Origin: Billgrantia zhangzhouensis
Lineage (GTDB): Bacteria; Pseudomonadota; Gammaproteobacteria; Pseudomonadales; Halomonadaceae
Assembly: GCF_021404465.1 (NCBI RefSeq)
Contig: NZ_JABFTT010000002.1
Coordinates: 124,001 to 188,000, forward strand
Direction of reading: 5' to 3'
DNA length: 64,000 nucleotides
Each line of letters starts with the position of its first letter. Position 1 is the first letter of the stretch. The notes under the pieces are model-generated. The model was not told where the DNA came from. It saw only the letters and a program-made list of their open reading frames with translations, and did not search any database. Below, in pieces: positions 56,938-64,000 of this stretch. A program made the position numbers and the translations under genes.

Positions 56938-58356
56938 ATGGCATCCTGGCTGTTCGGCCTGGCGATTTTCCTGCTACACCTGCTGGGTTTCCTGTCGGCA
57001 ATCCTGGCGCTGCTCTCGAGTCGTACCTCGCAGGGCGCGGTGGCCTGGATCATCTCTCTGGTCACTGTTCCCTACCTGGCGGTGCCTGCCTACTGGATCT
57101 TTGGCCGGCCACGCTTCTACGGCTACGTTTCCGCCCGCGGCGAGCGCGACACCGTACTGCGACGCATCCTGGCGCGCTATCGCGAGCGCCTGGAGCCGCA
57201 CTTGGCGGATGCGTGCAATCCCAACATCCGCGCCGTGGAGCAGCTTGCCATGATGCCGCTGACCAGTGGCAACCAGGCTGAGCTCCTGATCGACGGCAAG
57301 GACACCTTCGACAGCATCTTTGCCGGTATCGATGGCGCCCGGGAGTACGTGCTGGTGCAGTTCTTCATCGTACGCCACGATGCGCTGGGCCATCGCCTCA
57401 AGGAACACCTGATTCGAGCGGCAGAGCGGGGCGTGCGGGTCTATTTCCTGTTCGACGAGATCGGCAGCCGCAAGCTGGCCGAAGGGTTTCTGCGCGAATT
57501 GAGCGACGCAGGCGTCGAGGTGAGCCCGTTCCGTTCCTCCCGTGGTTTCAAGCATCGCTTTCAGCTCAATTTCCGTAATCATCGCAAGATTCTGGTGGTG
57601 GATGGCCGCGAAGGTTGGCTCGGTGGCTTCAACGTCGGTGTCGAATACCTGGGCCAGCATCCCCGGCATGGCCCCTGGCGCGACACACACCTGAAGCTCA
57701 CCGGCCCCAGTGTGCTGGGGCTGCAGGAGGCATTCTGGGAGGATTGGCACTGGGCCACTGGCGAGGTCATCAACCTGTGCTGGGAGCCACAGATCACCTG
57801 CGAAGAGTGTCAGAACGTAATCATCGTGCCCTCGGGGCCGGCCGATCGTCAGGAGACCGCCAGTTTGCTGGTGCAGCAGGCCATTCACAGCGCGCATGAT
57901 CGACTCTGGGTCACCAGCCCCTACTTCGTACCCGACCAGGGCGTTCAGGATGCCTTGCGCCTGGCCGCCATGCGTGGGGTCGACGTTCGTATCATGATGC
58001 CCGAGCATCCCGATCATCTGCTGATCTATCTCTCCGCTTTCTCTTTCCTGCCCGACATGGTGCGTGCCGGGGTCAAGGTGTATCGCTACCAGCCGGGTTT
58101 CCTGCATCAGAAAGTGATCCTGATCGACGATGCCGCGGCAGCCGTTGGCACGGTGAATCTCGACAACCGCTCGTTTCGCCTCAATTTCGAGATTACGGCT
58201 TTCATTCCCGACCGCCACTTCGCTGCCGAGGTCCGCCTGATGCTCGAGCGCGACTTCGCCGACTGCCGCCGGATCAGCTACGACGAGCTGCAGCGTCGTC
58301 CGCTGTGGAGCAAGCTGGTGTCACGGGCGGCCTATCTCACCGCGCCGATCCAGTAA
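56938..58356 (+). CDS. cls: cardiolipin synthase
   Basis: The 472-aa product has two N-terminal membrane helices and two phospholipase-D HKD motifs: FRNHRKILVVDGREGWLGG and LHQKVILIDDAAAAVGTVN. It joins phosphatidylglycerols to cardiolipin at the inner membrane. The ATG at 56938 follows GGGAGAGG; the GTG at 56914 is less likely. Confidence 0.93.
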   Translation: MASWLFGLAIFLLHLLGFLSAILALLSSRTSQGAVAWIISLVTVPYLAVPAYWIFGRPRFYGYVSARGERDTVLRRILARYRERLEPHLADACNPNIRAVEQLAMMPLTSGNQAELLIDGKDTFDSIFAGIDGAREYVLVQFFIVRHDALGHRLKEHLIRAAERGVRVYFLFDEIGSRKLAEGFLRELSDAGVEVSPFRSSRGFKHRFQLNFRNHRKILVVDGREGWLGGFNVGVEYLGQHPRHGPWRDTHLKLTGPSVLGLQEAFWEDWHWATGEVINLCWEPQITCEECQNVIIVPSGPADRQETASLLVQQAIHSAHDRLWVTSPYFVPDQGVQDALRLAAMRGVDVRIMMPEHPDHLLIYLSAFSFLPDMVRAGVKVYRYQPGFLHQKVILIDDAAAAVGTVNLDNRSFRLNFEITAFIPDRHFAAEVRLMLERDFADCRRISYDELQRRPLWSKLVSRAAYLTAPIQ

Positions 58357-58473
58357 GGCGTGAATTCCTTGGGTTCAATGAGCGGCTGGGGTACATTAGG
58401 CGCTGCCTCAACAAGATGTCCTGGGGCACGATGAATTCCTTTCGAATCGTGATTGCTGGCAGCGGGAGTCCCG

Positions 58474-59391
58474 GTGAACCTCGAGACAAAGTGGCTGGAA
58501 GATTTCGTGGCCCTGGCCAACACCCGTAGTTTCTCCGCCTCCGCTCGGCAGCGCCATGTCACCCAGCCGGCCTTCAGCCGCCGGATTCGTGCCCTGGAGC
58601 AGGCCGTGGGCGTGACCCTCGTCGACCGCTCCACCACGCCCATCAACCTGACGCCGGAGGGGCAGCTGTTCCTGGTCACGGCGCGCAATCTGGTCGAGCA
58701 ACTCAACGAGTGCCTGGGGCATTTACGCGGCGTCTCCATGGCACGGGAGGCGCTGGACATCGTTGCCGCCCATTCGCTGGCACTGAGCTTCTACCCTGAG
58801 TGGATATCACGCCTGCAGGAGGGGCTGGGCGAGCTGCCGACGCGCCTCGTGGCCATGAACGTGGGCGAGGCGATCCATGTGCTGCGCGAAGGCAACTGCG
58901 ACTTGATGCTGGCCTATCATGACCAGTACGCCACCATGCAGCTTGATGCCGAGGTGTTCCCTTCGTTCTCCATCGGCCAGGTCAAGATGCTGCCGGTGAG
59001 CCTGCCGGATGCCAAGGGCAAGCCGCGCTTCAGCCTCGAGAGCAAGGATGCGATTCCCTACTTGGCCTATACCCAGGGCGCTTTCCTCGGCCGCAGCGTG
59101 CGCATGCTGCTCAAGAACGACCCGTTGCGCCTGCGCCTGCGTACCGTTTACGAGACCGCCATGGCCGAGGGCCTCAAGGGCATGGTGCTGCAAGGCGTGG
59201 GGTTGGCTTGGATACCGGATTTCTGCGTTCGCGAAGAGCTCAAGAGCGGGCGCCTGGTACGCGCTGGCGACGAAAAATGGGACGTGCCGCTGGAGATCCG
59301 TCTGTACCGCTGCTCACTGGTACACAAGCCGGGAGTCGAGAAGCTGTGGCGGCAGATGATGAAGCTTCCTCGGGACTTCCTCCAAGCCTGA
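58474..59391 (+). CDS. LysR-family regulator, HypT-like
   Basis: The 305-aa product starts (V)NLETKWLEDFVALANTRSF, characteristic of HypT/YjiE-type regulators, with HTH RHVTQPAFSRRIRALEQ. HypT responds to hypochlorite through methionine oxidation; Met residues are present in the effector domain. GTG start with GGGAG upstream. Targets are not evident from neighbours. Confidence 0.83.
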   Translation: MNLETKWLEDFVALANTRSFSASARQRHVTQPAFSRRIRALEQAVGVTLVDRSTTPINLTPEGQLFLVTARNLVEQLNECLGHLRGVSMAREALDIVAAHSLALSFYPEWISRLQEGLGELPTRLVAMNVGEAIHVLREGNCDLMLAYHDQYATMQLDAEVFPSFSIGQVKMLPVSLPDAKGKPRFSLESKDAIPYLAYTQGAFLGRSVRMLLKNDPLRLRLRTVYETAMAEGLKGMVLQGVGLAWIPDFCVREELKSGRLVRAGDEKWDVPLEIRLYRCSLVHKPGVEKLWRQMMKLPRDFLQA

Positions 59392-59566
59392 AAAGCCTGG
59401 CTTTCCTGCTGCGCTCGCCAGGCCGCCCCCCGGCGGATCGTCGCTATCCTCATGTAGGCCACTACACTCCGGTAGCTCCGCTCCGGCGGTGACCGGCCTG
59501 CCTTCGCTCGCGACGGAAATCCCGTTCTTTTCCAAGCAAGAGTTTTAACGATCCCTGGCTTGGATA

Positions 59567-60643
59567 TCAGATCCCGCCGAAATCGGCCGGCAGGCCGAGA
59601 AAGTTCTGGATGATGAAGAAGTGGTCCTCGAACAGGCTGTCGGGTTCGAGTTCGGCCAAAGGCACCCAGCGCGCGTGGTCACCGCCCTTGACTGGCTTGA
59701 GCCGGGGAAGCTGTTGGTCGGGGCGCAGGGCGAAGTAGAACGCTTCGGCCAGGGTGCGGCCGCGCCAGCTGCGGTGAGGTTCGTCGAACAATCGCTGGCC
59801 GCGTAGCGAGCCCTTGAGTACCGGCTCCGGCACTTTGAGGCGGACGCGCTCGCGCAGCTCGCGAAGGCAGGCGTCGAGCAATCGCTCGTGGGGGTTGATG
59901 AAGCCGCCGGGCAGGGCCAGTAGCCCCTTGCCGGGGGCGGCGGTGCGGCGTACCAATAGCACGTGGCCGGACTGAACCACCACGGCGTTGACAGTGACGA
60001 AGATCGGCGGGTAGGGGGCATTGCCCCACGCTTGGCGATACTGCTCGAGCAGCCGCTGCTCTTCCATCAACTGCTGGTGAGCGTCGCTGCCGGAAAAATC
60101 GCGTAGCGTCTCGCACACGCCTGGCGGCAGGTCATGGGTCGCACCGGTGCTGAGGTAGTCTTCGGTGGAAGAGGGCGAGCGGAACAGCCGCTCACGGATC
60201 TGGCTGGCGGAGATGCCATCGACCAGCGGTACGCTGACCGATTCCCACTGGGGGAACAGCGAAAGGTAGTAGCTCGATTGGCCACGACTGGCACCGATCA
60301 GGCCGATGCGAGGCAGGCGGGCATGGTGATGGCCAGCGATGTCGCGGACCTTGCGTTGCACATCGCGCACCCAGACGTCATCGTTGTAGAGCGCGTCCAG
60401 CAGCGGCACAATTTCCAGCCGTGCATTCTCTTCCTCGTCGAAGCAGCTGCGCAGCATCTCCTGACGCTCGTCGAAGCGCCATGGGTTGCGCAGTGAACGT
60501 GCCTGCCAGGCCGAGCCTACCAGCACGATCACCTGCCGCGCCTGACGCAGGGCTTGGTTGATGACGGCCAGGTGGCCCAGGTGAGGTGGCTGGAAACGCC
60601 CGATGAAGACGAGACAGTCGAATTCGTGAACGGCATCGCTCAT
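59567..60643 (-). CDS. NadM-like NMN adenylyltransferase fused to a Nudix hydrolase
   Basis: The 358-aa product has an N-terminal nucleotidyltransferase with FIGRFQPPHLGHLAVINQAL and ISASQIRERLFR. The C-terminal Nudix domain has box GGFINPHERLLDACLRELRE followed by R where the consensus has E (REUxEE). Family members adenylylate NMN to NAD and act on ADP-ribose. The altered Nudix Glu could weaken the second activity. The ATG at 60643 fits the family N-terminus. Confidence 0.9.
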   Translation of the reverse strand: MSDAVHEFDCLVFIGRFQPPHLGHLAVINQALRQARQVIVLVGSAWQARSLRNPWRFDERQEMLRSCFDEEENARLEIVPLLDALYNDDVWVRDVQRKVRDIAGHHHARLPRIGLIGASRGQSSYYLSLFPQWESVSVPLVDGISASQIRERLFRSPSSTEDYLSTGATHDLPPGVCETLRDFSGSDAHQQLMEEQRLLEQYRQAWGNAPYPPIFVTVNAVVVQSGHVLLVRRTAAPGKGLLALPGGFINPHERLLDACLRELRERVRLKVPEPVLKGSLRGQRLFDEPHRSWRGRTLAEAFYFALRPDQQLPRLKPVKGGDHARWVPLAELEPDSLFEDHFFIIQNFLGLPADFGGI

Positions 60644-60786
60644 CGGCGAATCCTTCGCTGGTGGCTCGAGGGCCTTATTATGGGCATCGCCCGGCGCCGT
60701 CGCAACGCATCCTGGCGGCAGCGCCCGCAGCGCGCCCGGGGTTTGATATGCTGATAAGCGCAACGAACCACGAACAAGGAGACACC

Positions 60787-61692
60787 GTGCGCCGATTCTC
60801 GATCCGCTTCTGGTGGAATACGCTCCAGGCGGCGATCAAGCTATGGCTGGAACGCAACGCTTTCAGCTATGCCGGATCGTTGGCCTTCTATACGCTTTTC
60901 TCGCTGGCTCCGACGGTGATCATCGCCGTCACCGTGATCGGTGTGGTGCTGGGCGAGGATGCTGCCCAGGGACAGATCGTCGCGCAGTTGCAGGACACCA
61001 TGGGCCAGGATGCCGCGGTGGCCATTGAGCAGGCCGTGGCGCAGTCGCGTATCGAGGAGTCTGGCATCCTGCCGACCCTGATCGGGTTCGGTACCCTGCT
61101 GGTCGGTGCCACCACGGTGTTCGCTCAGATGCAGTTCTCGCTCAACACCATGTGGGGCGTGACAGCCAAACCCAGCCGTAACAGCCTGTTTCTGTTCCTC
61201 AAGCAGCGCCTGCTGTCGCTCACCGTGGTGCTTTCCATCGGTTTCATTCTGCTGGTGTCGCTGCTGCTCGGGGTGGTGGTGAGGGCCATGTTGCAGGCCG
61301 CCGACAATCTGTTCCCCTTCGTCGACCTGTTGGCCCGGGGCGTAGAGTTCGCCGTGTCGCTGGCCATGGTGGCGGTACTGTTCGCCACCATCTTCAAGGT
61401 GTTGCCGGATGTGGTGCTGAGCTGGCGGGATGTGCTGGTCGGCTCCATCGTCACGGCGGTGCTGTTCGCCCTGGGGCGTTCGGTGATCGCCGCCTATCTG
61501 GCCTACACCGCTACGGCCTCCACCTACGGCGCGGCAGGCTCGGTGGTGATGATATTGCTGTGGGTCTATTACAGCTCCCTCATTCTGCTGTTCGGGGCCG
61601 CCTTCACCCGCAGCTATCTGTTGGCCAGGGGACGCGAGATAGTGCCCCGCAATAGCGCCGTTCTCGTCAAGCGTGAGCTGGTGATGGGGTGA
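60787..61692 (+). CDS. YihY/BrkB-family membrane protein
   Basis: The 301-aa product has six hydrophobic segments and the family stretch AFSYAGSLAFYTLFSLAPTVI near the N-terminus, with YGAAGSVVMILLWVYYSSLI near the C-terminus. GTG start at 60787 with AAGGAG 5 nt away; ATG at 60748 is an alternative. Its function is unproven; the RNase BN label once used for the family is not supported. Confidence 0.87.
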   Translation: MRRFSIRFWWNTLQAAIKLWLERNAFSYAGSLAFYTLFSLAPTVIIAVTVIGVVLGEDAAQGQIVAQLQDTMGQDAAVAIEQAVAQSRIEESGILPTLIGFGTLLVGATTVFAQMQFSLNTMWGVTAKPSRNSLFLFLKQRLLSLTVVLSIGFILLVSLLLGVVVRAMLQAADNLFPFVDLLARGVEFAVSLAMVAVLFATIFKVLPDVVLSWRDVLVGSIVTAVLFALGRSVIAAYLAYTATASTYGAAGSVVMILLWVYYSSLILLFGAAFTRSYLLARGREIVPRNSAVLVKRELVMG

Positions 61693-61715
61693 CAAACAGG
61701 CAGGGAACGGCGACA

Positions 61716-61740
61716 GGCCGGGCGGACGTGCCGCCCGGCC
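61716..61740. terminator. shared terminator hairpin
   Basis: A perfect 10-bp stem (GGCCGGGCGG / CCGCCCGGCC) with a 5-nt loop lies between convergent genes. Confidence 0.6.
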
Positions 61741-61746
61741 TTGGCG

Positions 61747-62784
61747 TCAGCCGGCGAGGCGCTCGCGTGCCAGTTGATCCGCCACGGCGGCAGGGCTCTT
61801 GTCCTCGCTCTGTGCTCGGCTGAAGATCTCGCCCACCGTCTCGGCAATCCGCTCCACGTGGCGCATCACGGCATCGCGATCGTAGTTCTCGTGACACTGG
61901 GCTTCCACCTCGATGACGCCGCCAGCGTTGGCCACATAGTCGGGAGTGTAGAGGATTCCCCGGCGATGCAGCAGCTCCGCGACCACGGGGGTGGCCAGTT
62001 GGTTGTTGGCTGCCCCGCAGATCGCCTTGGCCCTGAGCCGCCTGGCTACGCCTTCCGTCAGCACAGCGCCCATGGCGCAAGGGGCGAATACGTCGACCTC
62101 GGCATCGAAGATTTCCTCGGGAGCGACACTCAACGCTCCCAGCTCATCGCTAAGCAGGCCAAGGCTATCGCGATCGACATCGGTCAGCACCAGTTGGGCG
62201 CCCGCCTCGTGTAGCTCCCGGGCGAGGTGGGCGCCGACATGACCGACGCCCTGGATGGCCACACGCAGGCCCTTCAGGTCGTCGCGACCGAAGCGATGGC
62301 GCACGGCGCTCTTCATTGCGCAGAACACGCCATGGGCGGTAAAGGGCGAGGGGTCGCCGGTTTCGCCGTCATGGCCAAGGCCGCTGACGTGGCGAGTCTC
62401 CTCCCGAATCAGCCGCATGTCTTCCTCGCCACTACCGGAGTCTTCGGCGGTGATGTAGCGACCGCCCAACGATTCGACGAGCCGGCCCATGGCACGTAGC
62501 AGCGAAGGGGTTTTGTCGGTGCGCGGGTTGGCAATGATGACCGCCTTGCCGCCACCGAGGGGCAGGTCGGCCAGGGCCGATTTGTAGGTCATGCCGCGGG
62601 ACAGGCGCAGCACGTCGGTGAGGGCGTCGCCCTCGTCGGCGTAGGGGTAGATGCGCAGGCCGCCCAGGGCGGGGCCGCGGCGGGTGTCGTGGATGGCGAT
62701 GATGGCTCGCAGTCCGCTGGCTTCATCGCAGCCGAAGACGATCTGCTGATGGTGGTCGAACTCGGGATGATCGAAGACCCGCAT
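61747..62784 (-). CDS. Leu/Phe/Val dehydrogenase family protein
   Basis: The 345-aa product has the catalytic Lys motif LPLGGGKAVIIANP with MTYKSALAD before it, and a C-terminal NAD domain IQGVGHVGAHLAREL. The family deaminates branched-chain or aromatic amino acids to keto acids. GGGAG precedes the ATG at 62784. Substrate preference (leucine likely) cannot be fixed from sequence. Confidence 0.88.
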   Translation of the reverse strand: MRVFDHPEFDHHQQIVFGCDEASGLRAIIAIHDTRRGPALGGLRIYPYADEGDALTDVLRLSRGMTYKSALADLPLGGGKAVIIANPRTDKTPSLLRAMGRLVESLGGRYITAEDSGSGEEDMRLIREETRHVSGLGHDGETGDPSPFTAHGVFCAMKSAVRHRFGRDDLKGLRVAIQGVGHVGAHLARELHEAGAQLVLTDVDRDSLGLLSDELGALSVAPEEIFDAEVDVFAPCAMGAVLTEGVARRLRAKAICGAANNQLATPVVAELLHRRGILYTPDYVANAGGVIEVEAQCHENYDRDAVMRHVERIAETVGEIFSRAQSEDKSPAAVADQLARERLAG

Positions 62785-63012
62785 GGCGTTATCTCCCTTG
62801 TGAGGATGCTTTGTTGTGGTGTGGAGCGCGGTGGGTGGCACCGCTTCCGTTGGGGCGACCGTTGCTTATGGCGAGGCCGCATCCCTATTATCAAGATTAG
62901 AGCATTTGCAGGCCCGACTGGAATCGTGCCTGGATATCGGTGCGTTGATGGCAGCGTGCCAAGCCGGCTTGACGCGAAATGTGGGCTCGAACCGTTGAGG
63001 CGAGGAGGACGA

Positions 63013-63285
63013 ATGAGCAAACGCTGTGTGAAGGCCCTGGTAGCCGGCAAGGTACAGGGTGTGTGGTATCGCCGTGCAGTGCAGGAGCAGGCGCTGCAAC
63101 ATGGCCTGACCGGCTACGCCAAGAACCTGGCCGATGGTCAAGTGGAGGTAATGCTGTGCGGCGACGGCGAGGCGGTCAACCAGGTTGCCAGCTGGCTATG
63201 GCAGGGGCCGCCGAATGCCCGGGTCACTCACGTCGAGCTAGAAGCGCTGGAGTGTCACGACCCGGACAATTTCGTTTGTCTCTAA
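63013..63285 (+). CDS. acyP: acylphosphatase
   Basis: The 90-aa product has the phosphate loop GKVQGVWYRR with the catalytic Arg, and the catalytic Asn in GYAKNLADGQVEVMLCG. Length is typical. A GAGGAGG site precedes the ATG at 63013. It hydrolyses acyl phosphates. Confidence 0.93.
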   Translation: MSKRCVKALVAGKVQGVWYRRAVQEQALQHGLTGYAKNLADGQVEVMLCGDGEAVNQVASWLWQGPPNARVTHVELEALECHDPDNFVCL

Positions 63286-63297
63286 TGCCGAGGAAGC

Positions 63298-64000
63298 CTA
63301 GCCGAGGGTGTCGGCGATCCACTCCACCACGGCCTCACCGTCCACCTCGAGGCACACTTCCGCCAGGGGCGTCTGTGACCAGCGATCCTGAATGAAGCCG
63401 CGTCCCTCGGGGGCAAAGAGGGTTTGGCCCTCGGCGATGCCCTCGGTGACGACCGAAAGATGCCCTGGGGCGGTGGTGAACAGCTCCGGGCGCAGCAGCC
63501 AGGCCAGCGCGCAGCTGTCGTGGGGGCAGCAGCCGTCGATGCCGAGGAATTCGCGATAGAATTCGCGGTAGAAGGCGTAGCTGCCAGCCAGTACTTTGCC
63601 CAGCTCGCCCTGGCCCGCCTCGATGCGCTGCATGTGCGCCTGGCTGAGCACGCAGCGGTGGGTGACGTCGAGCCCGACCAGGGTCAGCGGCCAGCCGGCG
63701 TTGAGCACACGCTGGGCGGCATGAGGATCATTGAACATGTTGGCTTCGGCCACGGGGGTGACGTTGCCACCCTCGCGAATCGAGCCGCCCATGATCACCA
63801 CGCGCTTGACCTTCTCGGTGAGCGCCGGGTCGAGCTGCAGGGCGGCAGCCAGGTTGCCTACCGGGCCGACCGCGACCAGCGTGACCTCGCCGGGGCGGGC
63901 GTTGACCGTATCGACGATGAACTGCGCGGCGTTGCGCGGATCTTTCTTCCCCTTCACATCGGGAAGCTCGATATTGCCCAGGCCATTGGCACCATGAATA
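63298..64000 (-). CDS. inosine-uridine preferring nucleoside hydrolase, C-terminal part
   Basis: The minus-strand frame is open to the right edge, giving the last ~233 residues. Visible features: HGANGLGNIELP, VALVAVGPVGNLAAAL-like LVAVGPVGNLAAALQLDP, VIMGGSIREGGNVTPVAEAN and the late active-site His/Asp in CCPHDSCALAWLL. The N-terminal Asp cluster is outside the window. It cleaves ribonucleosides to base and ribose. Confidence 0.9.
   Translation of the reverse strand, partial: IHGANGLGNIELPDVKGKKDPRNAAQFIVDTVNARPGEVTLVAVGPVGNLAAALQLDPALTEKVKRVVIMGGSIREGGNVTPVAEANMFNDPHAAQRVLNAGWPLTLVGLDVTHRCVLSQAHMQRIEAGQGELGKVLAGSYAFYREFYREFLGIDGCCPHDSCALAWLLRPELFTTAPGHLSVVTEGIAEGQTLFAPEGRGFIQDRWSQTPLAEVCLEVDGEAVVEWIADTLG

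Noticed and set aside
59392..59566. GC-rich, partly self-complementary stretch between convergent LysR and NadM genes, considered as a second MITE
   Set aside because: Short complementary pieces exist (for example AAAGCC/GGCTTT), but no matching terminal repeats or target duplication were found.

Overview
The window is high-GC gammaproteobacterial chromosome. Gene content and protein style (glycine cleavage genes, yjbEFGH, RegB/RegA, HypT-like LysR, class I fumarase, 3-hydroxybutyrate and acetoacetate genes) suggest the Halomonadaceae (Halomonas or a close relative). This assignment is inferred from the sequence alone; no search was run. No tRNA, rRNA, CRISPR array, prophage or complete insertion sequence was seen.

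Layout. 1-4.6 kb: glycine metabolism, with gcvH and a truncated gcvP on the minus strand and an AGCS-family Na+/amino-acid symporter plus gcvT on the plus strand. 4.7-8.7 kb: a minus-strand yjbEFGH exopolysaccharide operon. 8.7-9.5 kb: an AT-rich divergent regulatory region that carries a perfect ops (JUMPstart) element. 9.5-35.3 kb: a long plus-strand Wzx/Wzy-type capsule or exopolysaccharide cluster. 35.3-46.1 kb (mixed strands): AlkB-like protein, LysM lipoprotein, acyltransferase, LysR with scoAB, DUF1338-like protein, glutaredoxin, inositol-phosphatase family gene, HybE-like protein, 3-hydroxybutyrate dehydrogenase and a RegBA-type redox two-component system. 46.3-64 kb: prfC, mscL, tatD, ygfZ, an HMA-like/OsmC pair, uvrB, a TPP enzyme, fumarase, cardiolipin synthase, HypT-like LysR, NadM-Nudix, YihY/BrkB, a leucine-type dehydrogenase, acylphosphatase and a truncated nucleoside hydrolase.

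How the polysaccharide genes fit together. Wza, Wzb and Wzc form the export and phosphorylation machinery. WbpA, WbpB and a fused WbpD-WbpE should make UDP-2,3-diacetamido-glucuronic acid. PglC, PglD, PglE and PglF homologues should make UDP-diacetylbacillosamine and load it on undecaprenyl phosphate. GlmS feeds the shared UDP-GlcNAc precursor. Two GT4 glycosyltransferases would complete roughly a trisaccharide repeat. An asparagine-synthetase-like protein without the N-terminal Cys, a GNAT protein, a FemAB-like protein and a polysaccharide deacetylase are candidate decorators. A flippase and two polymerase/ligase-like membrane proteins finish the route. The ops element suggests RfaH-dependent antitermination of the ~25 kb operon.

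Non-coding features worth attention: the ops element and its structured leader; a 142-bp MITE-like element whose target-site duplication coincides with a stop codon; an inverted pair of perfect consensus DnaA boxes; and a 95-bp multi-armed palindromic element at 44.15 kb.
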